Positions 1 through 7,440 of a stretch of 47,521 nt of DNA are shown in pieces. Origin of the DNA: an uncultured Clostridia bacterium (lineage in GTDB: Bacteria > Bacillota > Clostridia > TANB77 > CAG-508); assembly GCA_947590905.1 (NCBI GenBank), contig CANQCU010000011.1, positions 1 through 47,521 of the forward strand, written 5' to 3'. Under the pieces are notes generated by a model, which was given only the letters and a program-made list of their open reading frames with translations, did not search any database and was not told the DNA's origin. Each line of letters opens with the position of its first letter. The stretch's first letter is position 1. The translations under genes were made by a program, and so were the position numbers.

Positions 1-1160
1 GTATCTTCTCCAAAATTTTCTACATAATTTGATAAATCATTATTAGGCATAATTGCAATAAATTCCATTTGTTCATTTTCATATTCTTCTAAATCAATTG
101 AAATCGCAATAACATCGCTATCTTTATAATATGAAACATTATTACTTTTAGTTTCTTGAGTCATCATCGTTGCAGTCATTTCATTACCATTTTCTAAATA
201 AAATCTGCCTCCATGAGTATTCTTTTCATCAAATTTATCTTTCCATGCCATATCAATAGCTAATGCATTTATTAGAAACATTTCATTATTTGGATTTGTT
301 ACTATTTCATCTTTCAACATATTTTTTATTTGTCCAAAAGTTTTATTTTCAATCCAATTATTAATACTATCAGCACTTCTAAAGGCATCATATTTTATTT
401 CAGCATTATATTTATTAAGTAATATATCTTTATATTCATCTTTTGCATATTGTGAATATGAATCTCTAATATATAATGCATTTACTAATGATAATATATT
501 ATCTATATTATCATATTTTACTAAATCTATATCTCCAATTACACTATCAATTTGAGTTTTAGTATTTCCTTTTGCACCATGGCTAAGCATTTTTAAAGCG
601 TATTTTATAGATAATGGACTATAAACCATATTGTTTTTCTTATTTTCCATTTTTAAGAATTTAAGAGAAAAATTAGTATCAGTAAAATTTGTCTTTGCAT
701 CTGTTTGTTTATCTTCTATTTGTGTTGTGTTCATATCTTCATTTTTATTTAAAATTCTAACATCAACATTAGAAACTGTTATATAAACAACAATATCTTC
801 TTCAGAAGAATTTTGTATATTGTTTACTCCTATTTTAAACCAAGCGCCTTTTTCCACATTCATCTTTACAGGCATTCCTGGAGTAATATAAGTTGGCTTA
901 TCATAAGCATTTTCTTTTTCTACTTCTACTGGCTTCAATACAATTTCGCCATCTCCCATTCCTTCTCCAGCATACAATGTAATAGTATTATCTTTGGGAC
1001 ATATTTCTTCATTTGAATAAATAAAAGCTTCTGTACTACCTGCTGGAATAGTAATTTTAATATTATATTCTTTTCCACCTTTAATAGCAAATACGATACA
1101 TACGATTGCTAATAATAAAATTACGCCAACAATAATTAAAATAAACTTTTTATTTTTCAT
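1..1160 (-). CDS. Serpin-family protease inhibitor with N-terminal membrane anchor, partial
   Basis: The frame is open from an ATG at 1160 to the window edge (386 codons), so the C-terminus with the reactive-centre loop is missing. The start has a strong ribosome binding site (TAGGAGGTAG, 5 bases upstream). Residues 5-27 form one hydrophobic segment (FILIIVGVILLLAIVCIVF), so the protein is a membrane anchor or signal-anchor type. Residues 28 to about 165 are an extra domain of unknown type. From about 170 the sequence is serpin-like: NFSLKFLK, then VYSPLSIKYALKMLSHGAKG (the serpin helix B region), NALYIRD, NNWIENKTFGQIKNML and MFLINALAI. These are typical serpin core motifs. Serpins trap serine or cysteine proteases irreversibly. 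The target is unknown; a V8-like protease gene lies about 3 kb away. No CGG codon was seen in this frame. Confidence 0.85.
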   Translation of the reverse strand, partial: MKNKKFILIIVGVILLLAIVCIVFAIKGGKEYNIKITIPAGSTEAFIYSNEEICPKDNTITLYAGEGMGDGEIVLKPVEVEKENAYDKPTYITPGMPVKMNVEKGAWFKIGVNNIQNSSEEDIVVYITVSNVDVRILNKNEDMNTTQIEDKQTDAKTNFTDTNFSLKFLKMENKKNNMVYSPLSIKYALKMLSHGAKGNTKTQIDSVIGDIDLVKYDNIDNILSLVNALYIRDSYSQYAKDEYKDILLNKYNAEIKYDAFRSADSINNWIENKTFGQIKNMLKDEIVTNPNNEMFLINALAIDMAWKDKFDEKNTHGGRFYLENGNEMTATMMTQETKSNNVSYYKDSDVIAISIDLEEYENEQMEFIAIMPNNDLSNYVENFGED

Positions 1161-1253
1161 ATACTACCTCCTACAAATTATTTATCTAAAGTATATCAAA
1201 AAAGCAAGTAGTTAAATTCATTTGCTTATATGTTAATTATTATGTTTTTTAGA

Positions 1254-1505
1254 TTACAGTTCAAATACATTTGCTTTTAATATTAATCTTGATATTATTA
1301 TCTTATTATCTAAAGATATATCCCATCTACTACCAGATATACTTCTTTTAATTTTATATTCCTTTGTCGGTTCTCCAATTATTTTATTTAACTGTTTTTG
1401 TAGATTAGGCTTATTAGTATATATTGAAAATGTATTATCATTATACATTACATTTATAGTTGTCTCCATTTCTTCTACTTTTGGTTCTTTATATTTCTTT
1501 TCCAT
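1254..1505 (-). CDS. Small conserved-looking hypothetical protein (83 aa)
   Basis: I start this gene at the ATG at 1505 (MEKKYKEP) because GGAG lies just upstream; the ATG at 1517 has no better site. The protein is lysine-rich and soluble, with a central segment (NTFSIYTNKPNLQKQLNKII) and a C-terminal stretch ending in KANVFEL. I do not recognise the family. It is the last of a run of tiny minus-strand genes (1965-1254) behind the duplicated cassette discussed under the repeats. It may be a small accessory protein carried with mobile DNA, but no mobility gene is seen next to it. Confidence 0.55.
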   Translation of the reverse strand: MEKKYKEPKVEEMETTINVMYNDNTFSIYTNKPNLQKQLNKIIGEPTKEYKIKRSISGSRWDISLDNKIIISRLILKANVFEL

Positions 1506-1556
1506 ATACCACTCCATTCACATTTATTTTTTATCTTTTGTGAATGTTTAAATATT

Positions 1557-1727
1557 TTATCTTGAATACTTTAATGCCTTTATATCATAATCTGTTATTT
1601 CTTTTATACCTTTTATTTCTCCATTTTTATCAATTTCTTCTACTTTATAAGTATTATCACTTTTTCCTAATATTGTTGCTAAATTATCATTCTCAAGCTA
1701 TACTACTTCAAACACTTTATAGTTCAT
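1557..1727 (-). pseudogene. Small gene interrupted by an in-frame TAG
   Basis: An ATG at 1727 with a GGAG site upstream opens MNYKVFEVV, then an in-frame TAG (1700-1698), then a clean continuation of 47 residues (LENDNLATILGKSDNTYKV, then IKEITDYDIKALKYSR) to a TAA at 1557-1559. The continuation is coding-like, so the TAG is probably a nonsense mutation in a dispensable accessory gene. UAG is used as a normal stop elsewhere in the window (for example thyA and the 45152 gene), so recoding is unlikely. Confidence 0.5.
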
Positions 1728-1743
1728 AAATTTTCTCCTATCT

Positions 1744-1965
1744 TTATAAGGATTGATAACTTATTAAATCATTTAAAATATCCATATACTGATTACTTAA
1801 TTTGCTTACATCTCCATTCTTAGTACTATGATTCATAACAAATTCTTCTACTTGTACTTCACACTCTCTTAACTCTTCCTTGCTATACTCCTTATCTTTA
1901 ATATTTATTCCTGCATCCTCTAATAATTTTAACTTATTTTTATTTAATTCTTTTACTAAGTTCAT
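1744..1965 (-). CDS. Small hypothetical protein (73 aa), intact copy of a duplicated gene
   Basis: ATG at 1965 is preceded by AAGGGGAAAAATAGAA. The product starts MNLVKELNKNKLKLLEDAGI and is predicted to be a soluble, helical, charged protein. I do not recognise its function. A second, 3'-truncated copy with nearly the same first 37 codons lies at 3108-2989, so the gene and its upstream DNA were duplicated. In both copies the DNA just upstream encodes the tail VKENELMVAVKK of another small gene, so the two genes probably formed one cassette. Confidence 0.55.
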   Translation of the reverse strand: MNLVKELNKNKLKLLEDAGINIKDKEYSKEELRECEVQVEEFVMNHSTKNGDVSKLSNQYMDILNDLISYQSL

Positions 1966-2024
1966 TTCTATTTTTCCCCTTTTATTTCTTGACTGCTACC
2001 ATTAATTCATTTTCTTTTACCGTA
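1871..2024. repeat. Direct repeat, copy A (partner at 3012-3167)
   Basis: About 150 bases here match 3012-3167 with only a few changes. The block covers the start of the 1965 gene, its ribosome binding site and the last codons of the gene upstream (VKENELMVAVKK). The two copies diverge at once outside the block, so one is a partial duplication of the other. Confidence 0.8.
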
Positions 2025-2526
2025 TTTTTCAATATTTTTTTCATTATATCATACTTAAATAATAGTTGATAATATAATTTTACAAATTTTATGCTATTTT
2101 TATATACTTTGTCAACAGTCTGAGACATCTTTTTTATCTTATATATTATATCTTCTGACTTCTTCTATGATATTTTTCTTTTTAATCTTACTCTTTGCAT
2201 TTAATAAAGCATATTTCTCTGCACAACCTATTATTGATAAATATAATAATTAATATTTTGTATATTAGGCATCTTTGCTTTTTGTAAATTAAATTATAAT
2301 ACTGTATAATTACTGAATTTAATAATTCTAATAATTCATTTTGTATTATTTCATCTATAAATAAATTTTTAAGAAAGAAAAATAATTCTATAAAATTAGA
2401 ATCTATTGCACTAATTTGTAAAACTTACTGATATAAAATTAAAGAACTTTTTAATGATAAAATATTTGATGATGTTGAAGTAAAAGATTAGTGTAAAACA
2501 ATTATTCTTATATTTTAATAATAAAA
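2025..2526. other. Gene-free AT-rich stretch with decayed fragments
   Basis: I see no intact gene. A short plus-strand frame ending at a TAG near 2491 (IKELFNDKIFDDVEVKD) looks coding-like but has stops just before it and no start. The minus strand keeps only the tail of the upstream partner of the 1965 gene. The stretch is best described as degraded accessory DNA. Confidence 0.5.
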
Positions 2527-2564
2527 AAAATGAGGGTGTACCTGTTAAGTAACTCCCTCATTTT
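2527..2564. terminator. Hairpin with T-rich flank
   Basis: Perfect 10-base arms AAAATGAGGG and CCCTCATTTT enclose an 18-base loop. The A-run on the left and T-rich right flank allow it to act as an intrinsic terminator in either direction. On the minus strand it follows the two tiny genes at 2878-2629. Confidence 0.6.
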
Positions 2565-2628
2565 ATTATGTTTTGTTTATGACTCATACATATTTAATTT
2601 TGTCCAATGTAACTAAATATAAGAAGTA

Positions 2629-2712
2629 TTATTGATTATCTTTTACGATATCATACATCTTTGAAGTTATAAGGACGCCCATCTCACTACCACCGAAAGT
2701 AGGTATTTCCAT
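2629..2712 (-). CDS. Possible 27-aa peptide overlapping the end of the 2714 gene
   Basis: An ATG at 2712 begins one base after the TAA of the upstream small membrane protein, and runs 27 codons: MEIPTFGGSEMGVLITSKM followed by YDIVKDNQ. Only coupling to the upstream gene supports it; no separate ribosome binding site is visible. A membrane protein followed directly by a very small peptide is a layout seen in peptide-signal and toxin cassettes, but nothing in the sequence proves such a role. Confidence 0.3.
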   Translation of the reverse strand: MEIPTFGGSEMGVLITSKMYDIVKDNQ

Positions 2713-2713
2713 A

Positions 2714-2878
2714 TTAATGTGGTATTGCTCCTTCATTTATTGGAAGATTTCTCATTATTTCAAGAAACATCCAAAATCCAAATATTTCTATTATAAATAT
2801 TAATACAGCAAGTTTTAATACTAATAATATATCTTTTTTTATATCTTTTTTTTTCTGTTTTTCCTTTTCTTTTTTCAC
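2714..2878 (-). CDS. Small membrane protein with GTG start (54 aa)
   Basis: A GTG at 2878 has an ideal ribosome binding site (AGAGGAGGT, 6 bases upstream), which decides the start. The product opens with a very lysine-rich cytoplasmic segment (KKEKEKQKKKDIKKD), followed by one hydrophobic helix (ILLVLKLAVLIFIIEIFGFW) and a short tail ending in NEGAIPH. Positively charged N-terminus and single helix imply an inner-membrane protein with the tail outside. No family is recognised. The stop is followed at once by a possible 27-aa peptide frame. Confidence 0.55.
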   Translation of the reverse strand: MKKEKEKQKKKDIKKDILLVLKLAVLIFIIEIFGFWMFLEIMRNLPINEGAIPH

Positions 2879-2988
2879 TTTTTTACCTCCTCTTTTTTAT
2901 AATATTTTATAATTTAGTAACTTTTAAATGTTATATTTTATACTATATATTATAAAATTTTACAATGTTTTTTTGGCAAAAATAAAAA

Positions 2989-3108
2989 CTATACAATTAT
3001 GTCACATTGTCGTAATTCTTCCTTGTTATACTCCTTATCTTTAATATTTATTCCTGCATCCTCTAATAATTTTAACTTATTTTTATTTAATTCTTTTACT
3101 AAGTTCAT
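2989..3108 (-). pseudogene. 3'-truncated copy of the 1744-1965 gene
   Basis: An ATG at 3108 opens a frame nearly identical to the intact gene at 1965 for about 37 codons, then diverges and stops at 2989 after 39 residues. The truncated end coincides with the end of the repeat block, so it is a duplication remnant. Confidence 0.6.
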
Positions 3109-3167
3109 TTTTATTTTTCCCCCTTTTATTTCTTGACTGCTACCATTAATTCATTTTCTTTTACTGT
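3012..3167. repeat. Direct repeat, copy B (partner at 1871-2024)
   Basis: This copy matches 1871-2024 over about 150 bases. Here the upstream partner gene is preserved further (3379-3126), which shows the original gene order: partner gene, then the MNLVKEL gene. Confidence 0.8.
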
Positions 3168-3379
3168 ACTTACAATATCTACATATATAAATTTTTCTCC
3201 AGTTTTATATATTTTATATCCTAAATTTTCTAATCTAATTTGAGCAAGTTCTAAAAATCTTTTTGTTTTACTTTCTGACAAATTATGTTTTACTCTTAAT
3301 TCATAAAAGTAAAAATCAAAATTTCTTGATTTTCATTCATTTTCATATTTATATAATCTGTTATAAATTCTAATGTCAT
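3126..3379 (-). pseudogene. Small hypothetical gene with a one-base deletion
   Basis: An ATG at 3379 behind AAGGAGTTG opens MTLEFITDYINMKMNENQ, which meets a stop after about 27 codons. The continuation in another frame is clearly coding-like (FYFYELRVKHNLSESKTKR, then YKTGEKFIYVDIV, ending VAVKK at 3126). Restoring one G near 3325-3330 would join the halves. No CGG is involved, so this differs from the 14 CGG sites, and it lies in decaying duplicated DNA. Confidence 0.5.
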
Positions 3380-3404
3380 TTTTTACAACTCCTTCTGCAT
3401 TTTG

Positions 3405-3516
3405 TTTATTATATCATATTCAAATATATTTTGTCGAACAATTTAAACTCAAATTTGAATATAATATTAAAGCTACTATTCTAGCCTATTACAGCTAAAA
3501 TAGTAGCTTATTTTTA
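3405..3516. repeat. 112-bp promoter/hairpin module, copy 1 (partner at 5353-5464)
   Basis: This block is almost identical to 5353-5464. It holds a minus-strand promoter (TCGACA, 18-base spacer, TATAAT, reading toward 3379), an inverted repeat ATATTCAAAT/ATTTGAATAT, and a hairpin with arms around AGCTACTATT/AATAGTAGCT at about 3470-3510 that may terminate transcription. Confidence 0.75.
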
Positions 3517-3723
3517 TTAATTTATTCTATTCACAATTTTTAGCGGTGGATATGTACATATATAGCAAGGTCTTTTCGTCTTTAAGAATCTTCTTACATA
3601 CTGCTTAGTCTCTATAATAATTATTATTTTTTTCTCTTAAAAATTAAGATGGTGCATTTAGTCTTTGCCAATGTAATATAAGTCTTTACAATGGGAAAAA
3701 CGTTTATTAACTCCCACAGAGTT

Positions 3724-4113
3724 TTAATATTTTAAATTATAAGCTCTTTCTAAAACACTTTCCGGAATTACTATATCACTTTTTTCTTTCATAATGTCAA
3801 TTCTACCTATATTACTTATGCCTAATGGATCTGAAGCCGATTTAAATCCGTTGTAGTAGATTAAAATTTCCTGTCCTTCTTTATACGGATATTGCTCTTC
3901 AGGACCTCGGCCTATTACAATAAGTTCTTTGTCTTCAAGACTCATGACTAATAAGTTATGGTCCACGACTCTAACGATTACGGCCGTTAGTTTGCAATGC
4001 ATATTGTCGCTACTGCCAAAACTGTTGATAATTACGACGCTACCACATAAAAAACAGATGCCTATGGGTAATAGTAGTAAACTTAAAGTTATTATACCTC
4101 TGAATTTTTTCAA
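3724..4113 (-). CDS. Hypothetical membrane or secreted protein (129 aa), TTG start
   Basis: The frame starts at a TTG at 4113; GAGGAGG lies about 11 bases upstream. Residues 6-32 are hydrophobic (ITLSLLLLPIGICFLCGSVV), giving a signal peptide or membrane anchor. The rest (KLTAVIVRVVDHNLLVMSL to GQEILIYYNG) is beta-rich and resembles small OB-fold-like extracellular domains, though I cannot assign a family. It follows the V8-like protease by 59 bases on the same strand, so it may be an accessory or inhibitor of that enzyme; this is inference. Base composition is less AT-rich than the surroundings, like the 3' half of the protease, which suggests the pair arrived together. Confidence 0.6.
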   Translation of the reverse strand: MKKFRGIITLSLLLLPIGICFLCGSVVIINSFGSSDNMHCKLTAVIVRVVDHNLLVMSLEDKELIVIGRGPEEQYPYKEGQEILIYYNGFKSASDPLGISNIGRIDIMKEKSDIVIPESVLERAYNLKY

Positions 4114-4172
4114 GTGAAACCATCCTCCTCACTATACAACTCTATATATGATTTTACTTTACATTATTTAAA

Positions 4173-5106
4173 CTAACGAAGGCTATTTATGATTGAAATC
4201 ATGTTTCCATTGACTCTTGTCCCTACTCCATATTCGCCGTTTGATCCAGAATATGTAGCTGATACCAATCCTGATGAATTTATAACTGGTCCACCACTAA
4301 ATCCTCTTCCACCTGGCGCTGTAAATGACATTTCTTGTGACAAACAAGCAAATATGTAGCCACCATACTCATATTGATATTCACCATGGTCCAACTCTCC
4401 TGGATAACCGTATAAGGATACTAGTTTTCCAGCTGAACTAATTAGGTTTCCTGAGGATGAAGCGTCAAGGTATCCCCCAGCAGAACTACCAAGGTTTTGC
4501 TCGAGAACACATATAGCCCAATCATACGCCGCATTATTTCCGAGTAGAATTCATCCAATTGTCAGCATAATAAACAGAGCTCCACCCACAACTGCCTGTA
4601 TAGCTACCATTTGAATATCCTGGGTAAAATTTTAAATTAGTATGCTTATCTTTAGTATTCTCATTCCAAATCACATGAGCAGCCGTTAAAGCAACATTAT
4701 TTCCAACTAGGCAAGCCGAGGCGTTCCCTTGATCTGACTTTACCTTACATACTGCTCTTTGTATTGTTCCAGTTGTGTTTATATATCTAGTTAATGGACC
4801 ATTTGTACTCATTAGAGCATTTGGAGTGTACATAATTTTACTCTTGTTTGAAAAAATAGTATTTAACATTGCTTCTTTACTATCTTTTAATCCATATTTT
4901 TCTTTAACAACTTCTTGTAATTCTTCTATATCTACTTCTGTCGTTTCACCTGTTATAGCATCATACTTCATAATTCTTTCTTTTGAATCTAAAATTTCAT
5001 TCAATCTAGATGTTTCATTTTCTACTGTTGAAGCATTTACATTAATATTTCCTAATAATATTATAAATAAAAAACTTAAAAATAATAAATTGTAAATTTT
5101 TTTCAT
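4173..5106 (-). CDS. Secreted V8-like (glutamyl endopeptidase-type) serine protease, one CGG +1 site
   Basis: The start is the ATG at 5106 (MKKIYNLLFLSFLFIILLG), chosen for its AAAAGGAGGAA site and clear signal peptide. A propeptide-like region follows, then a trypsin-fold domain: catalytic His in LTAAHV, Asp in AAYDWAICVLE, Ser in GRGFSGGPV. In the plain frame translation stops after NWMNST. The codon after ACT is CGG (4542-4540). Skipping its C gives NSTGNNAAYDWAI and continues to the TAG at 4173. The span is 934 bases (3 x 311 + 1), giving 310 residues after one skip. The site lies between the His and Asp of the triad, so without it no active enzyme can form. The V8 family cleaves after acidic residues; actual specificity is not visible. 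Confidence 0.85.
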
Positions 5107-5352
5107 ATCAAATTCCTCCTTTTTATTTCTATAGGAGTTGCCGGCAATTATAGAATATATTTGAATTACAATAATGAAAATTTCTATAAAAACTCCTATT
5201 TTTTTTATATCATACCAACCACTATAAGTCAACTCTACTTATTTTACCTTTATTTTACTTTTTATAAAAAAATAAATAACTACTAAGTTTTAAACTCTTC
5301 CATTTATAAATTTTTTGTTTTTTTCTTCTTTTAATGATTTTTTTGTATTTTT

Positions 5353-5464
5353 TTTATTATATCATATTCAAATATATTTTGTCGAACAATTTAAACTCAA
5401 ATTTGAATATAATATTAAAGCTACTATTCTAGCCTATTACAGTTAAAATAGTAGCTTATTTTTC
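5353..5464. repeat. 112-bp promoter/hairpin module, copy 2
   Basis: Near-identical to 3405-3516; one visible difference is GTTAAAATAG for GCTAAAATAG in the hairpin. It again carries a TCGACA...TATAAT promoter on the minus strand, here pointing toward the V8-like protease gene about 250 bases away. Confidence 0.75.
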
Positions 5465-5557
5465 AGTTAAAATAAATGACTACTAAATTTAAAACTCTTC
5501 CCTTTATGAAATGTTTTTTATTGTTTTTTAATGAGTTTTAATGCACTTTATTAAATT

Positions 5558-5672
5558 GGTTCTATAATATTAGGGTTCTATAATATTAGTTGGGGTGAAT
5601 AAAACCCAACTATTGACATTGAGCCAAATTTTTATGGTTCAGGTATTTTACCCAAACTATTGACATTGAGCC
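5558..5672. repeat. Short hairpin element, nested copies (partner at 47399-47450)
   Basis: Positions 5573-5625 match 47399-47450: GGTTCTATAATATTAGTTGG at one end, and CCCAACTATTGACATTGAGC at the other followed by a final C. The ends are imperfect inverted repeats (GGnTC, AGTTGGG). The left end is partly duplicated (5558-5572), and a shortened copy follows at 5636-5672. The ends resemble those of ISL3-type elements, so these may be non-coding remnants; that identification is tentative. Confidence 0.6.
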
Positions 5673-5688
5673 ATAATTAAAAGACAAA

Positions 5689-5721
5689 ACCACCAAGCAT
5701 TTCAATGATTTGCTTGGTGGT
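5689..5721 (-). terminator. Intrinsic terminator of the tRNA operon
   Basis: Eleven-base arms ACCACCAAGCA and TGCTTGGTGGT enclose an 11-base loop; on the minus strand the hairpin is followed by TTTGTCTTTT. It sits directly downstream of the tRNA-Met gene. Confidence 0.85.
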
Positions 5722-5727
5722 AAATTT

Positions 5728-5804
5728 TGGTGCTCCTTCAAGGGCTCGAACCTTGGACCTACCGGTTATGAGCCGGTTGCTCTAACCAACTGAGCTAAAG
5801 GAGC
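5728..5804 (-). tRNA. tRNA-Met (anticodon CAT), CCA encoded
   Basis: The minus strand folds as a complete tRNA: acceptor GCTCCTT pairs with AAGGAGC, D-loop AGCTCAGTTGGTTAGAGC, anticodon stem ACCGG/CCGGT with loop CTCATAA, T-arm GGTTCGAGCC, then A and CCA. The CAT anticodon means elongator Met or lysidine-modified Ile; the AACCGGCTCATAACCGG arm is typical of elongator Met. Confidence 0.93.
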
Positions 5805-5850
5805 ATCTATTTTTAAAGAAAAAGCACCCTTTAATTAGGATGTATTTTCT

Positions 5851-5924
<74 letters not shown>

Positions 5925-5944
5925 ATTACCCTCAACAATTATGT

Positions 5945-5973
5945 ATTATACTTGTTATTTTACCTTTTGTCAA
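5945..5973 (-). promoter_or_regulatory. Consensus promoter for the tRNA-Gly/tRNA-Met operon
   Basis: Perfect -35 TTGACA and -10 TATAAT with a 17-base spacer, reading into tRNA-Gly about 20 bases downstream of the -10. Confidence 0.9.
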
Positions 5974-6038
5974 TACTTTTTGTAAAATTTTATTAAAGTT
6001 TTTAATTAAGTTTTTCAGGCTTTATTTATGAAGGTCTA

Positions 6039-6536
6039 TTATTGATTTTTTCTTCTTACATAGGTTACATACTTATATTTATATGGATTTTCTTCATCTG
6101 TTATTCCATCTTCTACGTTTTCTGTTTCCCACTCATTTTCATTTATCTCTGGGAAATAAACATCTCCTTCAAATTCTTCATCTATTTCTGTTACATACAT
6201 TTTATTTGCATATGGCATAAGTGTTTTATATAACATTGCACCACCTATTACAAAATTTTCTTCGTCATCATCAATATATTTTTGTAAATCTTCAAGGCTA
6301 TATACTGTTGTAACTTGTGGGTTATCTGATACTTTTTCATCAAGATGTGTTAATACTACGTGTTTTCTATTAGGTAAAACTCTTCCTAGTGAAAAAAATG
6401 TATTTCTTCCCATTATTACTGTTTTTCCAGATGTTATTTTCTTAAATCTTTTTAAATCTTCTGGTATATGCCAAATTAATTTATTATCTTTCCCTATTAC
6501 ATTATTTTTTGCTATTGCAACTATTATACTTAACAT
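6039..6536 (-). CDS. folA: Dihydrofolate reductase (165 aa)
   Basis: Reduces dihydrofolate to tetrahydrofolate with NADPH, regenerating the cofactor consumed by thymidylate synthase. Motifs are in the usual order: N-terminal SIIVAIAKNNVIGKDNKLIW (Ile/Val sheet and Met20-loop region), WHIPEDLKRFK with the catalytic acidic residue (here E in IPEDLK), GKTVIMGRNTF for NADPH binding, FVIGGAMLYK, and TEIDEEFEGDVYFPE. Length is normal for a bacterial DHFR. It lies 54 bases after thyA on the same strand, the common thyA-folA pair. The frame is uninterrupted and lacks CGG codons. Confidence 0.95.
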   Translation of the reverse strand: MLSIIVAIAKNNVIGKDNKLIWHIPEDLKRFKKITSGKTVIMGRNTFFSLGRVLPNRKHVVLTHLDEKVSDNPQVTTVYSLEDLQKYIDDDEENFVIGGAMLYKTLMPYANKMYVTEIDEEFEGDVYFPEINENEWETENVEDGITDEENPYKYKYVTYVRRKNQ

Positions 6537-6590
6537 TTTATCCTTCTTACTATAACATATTTAGGTTTTTTGGATACCTATAAACCTATA

Positions 6591-7382
6591 CTAGACAGCA
6601 ACTGGCATGTCTATTTTTCCTAGATGTTTATAGTCTATTAATTTAATATCATCAATTGTGAATTTATAAAAGTCTGTTATTTCTGGATTTATCCATAATT
6701 TTGGAGCAGGTAATGCTTCACTTCTTCTTGATAGTTGTTCTTTTATTCCATCTATTTGATTTTCGTATATATGACAATTGCTTATACATACTGTTAGAAG
6801 TCCTGGTTTAAATCCTGTAACTTGTGCTATAAGATGAACTAGTACTGCATATTGTACAACGTTAAATGGATTACCTAATGGTAAATCGTTTGAACGTATT
6901 GTTAACATGCAATTTAGTCTTCCATCTGTTACATCCCAACAGCTATTGTAAACACATGGATATAAAGCTCCTGTATCCAAATAAGGTATTTGCCATAGGT
7001 TTATTATCATTCTTCTATCTTGTGGATTTGTTTTTAGTTTGTTTATAAGTGTATCTATTTGTTTAAATTCTCTTACTATCCATCCATATGATGTTCCTAT
7101 TGTTCCGTCTTCCATTTCCCATTCGTCCCAAATATGTACATTTTCTGCCTGTAATTCTTTTACACTATTTGATTGTTTTTGGAATATCCAAAGTAATTCT
7201 TTTACTGCAGTTTTAAAAGCAACAAATTTTGTTGTTAATATTGGAAATTCTTCGCTTAAATCAAATCTCATTATTTGATGTGGTAATTTGTATGTTGCAA
7301 CTCCTGTTCTATTTTGATCATAATATCCTTCTTTTAGTATTTTATCTGCTATATCTAGATAGATTTCATCAAATTTGCTCAT
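6591..7382 (-). CDS. thyA: Thymidylate synthase, ThyA type (263 aa)
   Basis: Makes dTMP from dUMP using methylene-tetrahydrofolate; the neighbouring DHFR recycles the product. The start is the ATG at 7382 ([12 protein letters not shown]) behind GGAAGGAG; a longer frame to 7496 overlaps a terminator and is not real. Motifs: [40 protein letters not shown], catalytic cysteine in [32 protein letters not shown], and CHIYENQ near the C-terminus. The active-site segment reads [10 protein letters not shown] where many bacterial enzymes have PCHxxxQF, so this belongs to a divergent ThyA branch or has an altered pocket. Promoter position is unclear because a terminator lies just upstream. Confidence 0.92.
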   Translation of the reverse strand: MSKFDEIYLDIADKILKEGYYDQNRTGVATYKLPHQIMRFDLSEEFPILTTKFVAFKTAVKELLWIFQKQSNSVKELQAENVHIWDEWEMEDGTIGTSYGWIVREFKQIDTLINKLKTNPQDRRMIINLWQIPYLDTGALYPCVYNSCWDVTDGRLNCMLTIRSNDLPLGNPFNVVQYAVLVHLIAQVTGFKPGLLTVCISNCHIYENQIDGIKEQLSRRSEALPAPKLWINPEITDFYKFTIDDIKLIDYKHLGKIDMPVAV

Positions 7383-7404
7383 ATTTTGACTCCTTCCTTT
7401 ATAC

Positions 7405-7433
7405 AAAAAAGAGCACTTTTTTAGGTGCTCTTT
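7405..7433 (-). terminator. Terminator after the 7441 gene
   Basis: Arms AAAGAGCAC and GTGCTCTTT with an 8-base loop, followed on the minus strand by a T-run. It ends transcription of the hypothetical gene and lies just before the thyA start. Confidence 0.85.
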
Positions 7434-7440
7434 CATATTT

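Larger units (their letters stand above)
5107..5727. other. Gene-free repeat-rich spacer
   Basis: There is no gene here. The stretch contains the second 112-bp module (5353-5464), two related roughly 70-base AT-rich blocks (about 5262-5340 and 5466-5540, sharing AACTCTTCC and flanks), short hairpin-element copies (5558-5672) and the tRNA terminator. Confidence 0.6.

Noticed and set aside
1557-1727. Recoding of UAG as an amino acid
   Set aside because: UAG ends several intact genes here (thyA, AlkD-like gene, 45152 gene), so a nonsense mutation is more likely.
3126-3379. The frame break in the small gene as a further case of CGG shifting
   Set aside because: No CGG is present; a missing G explains it, and it lies in decayed duplicated DNA.
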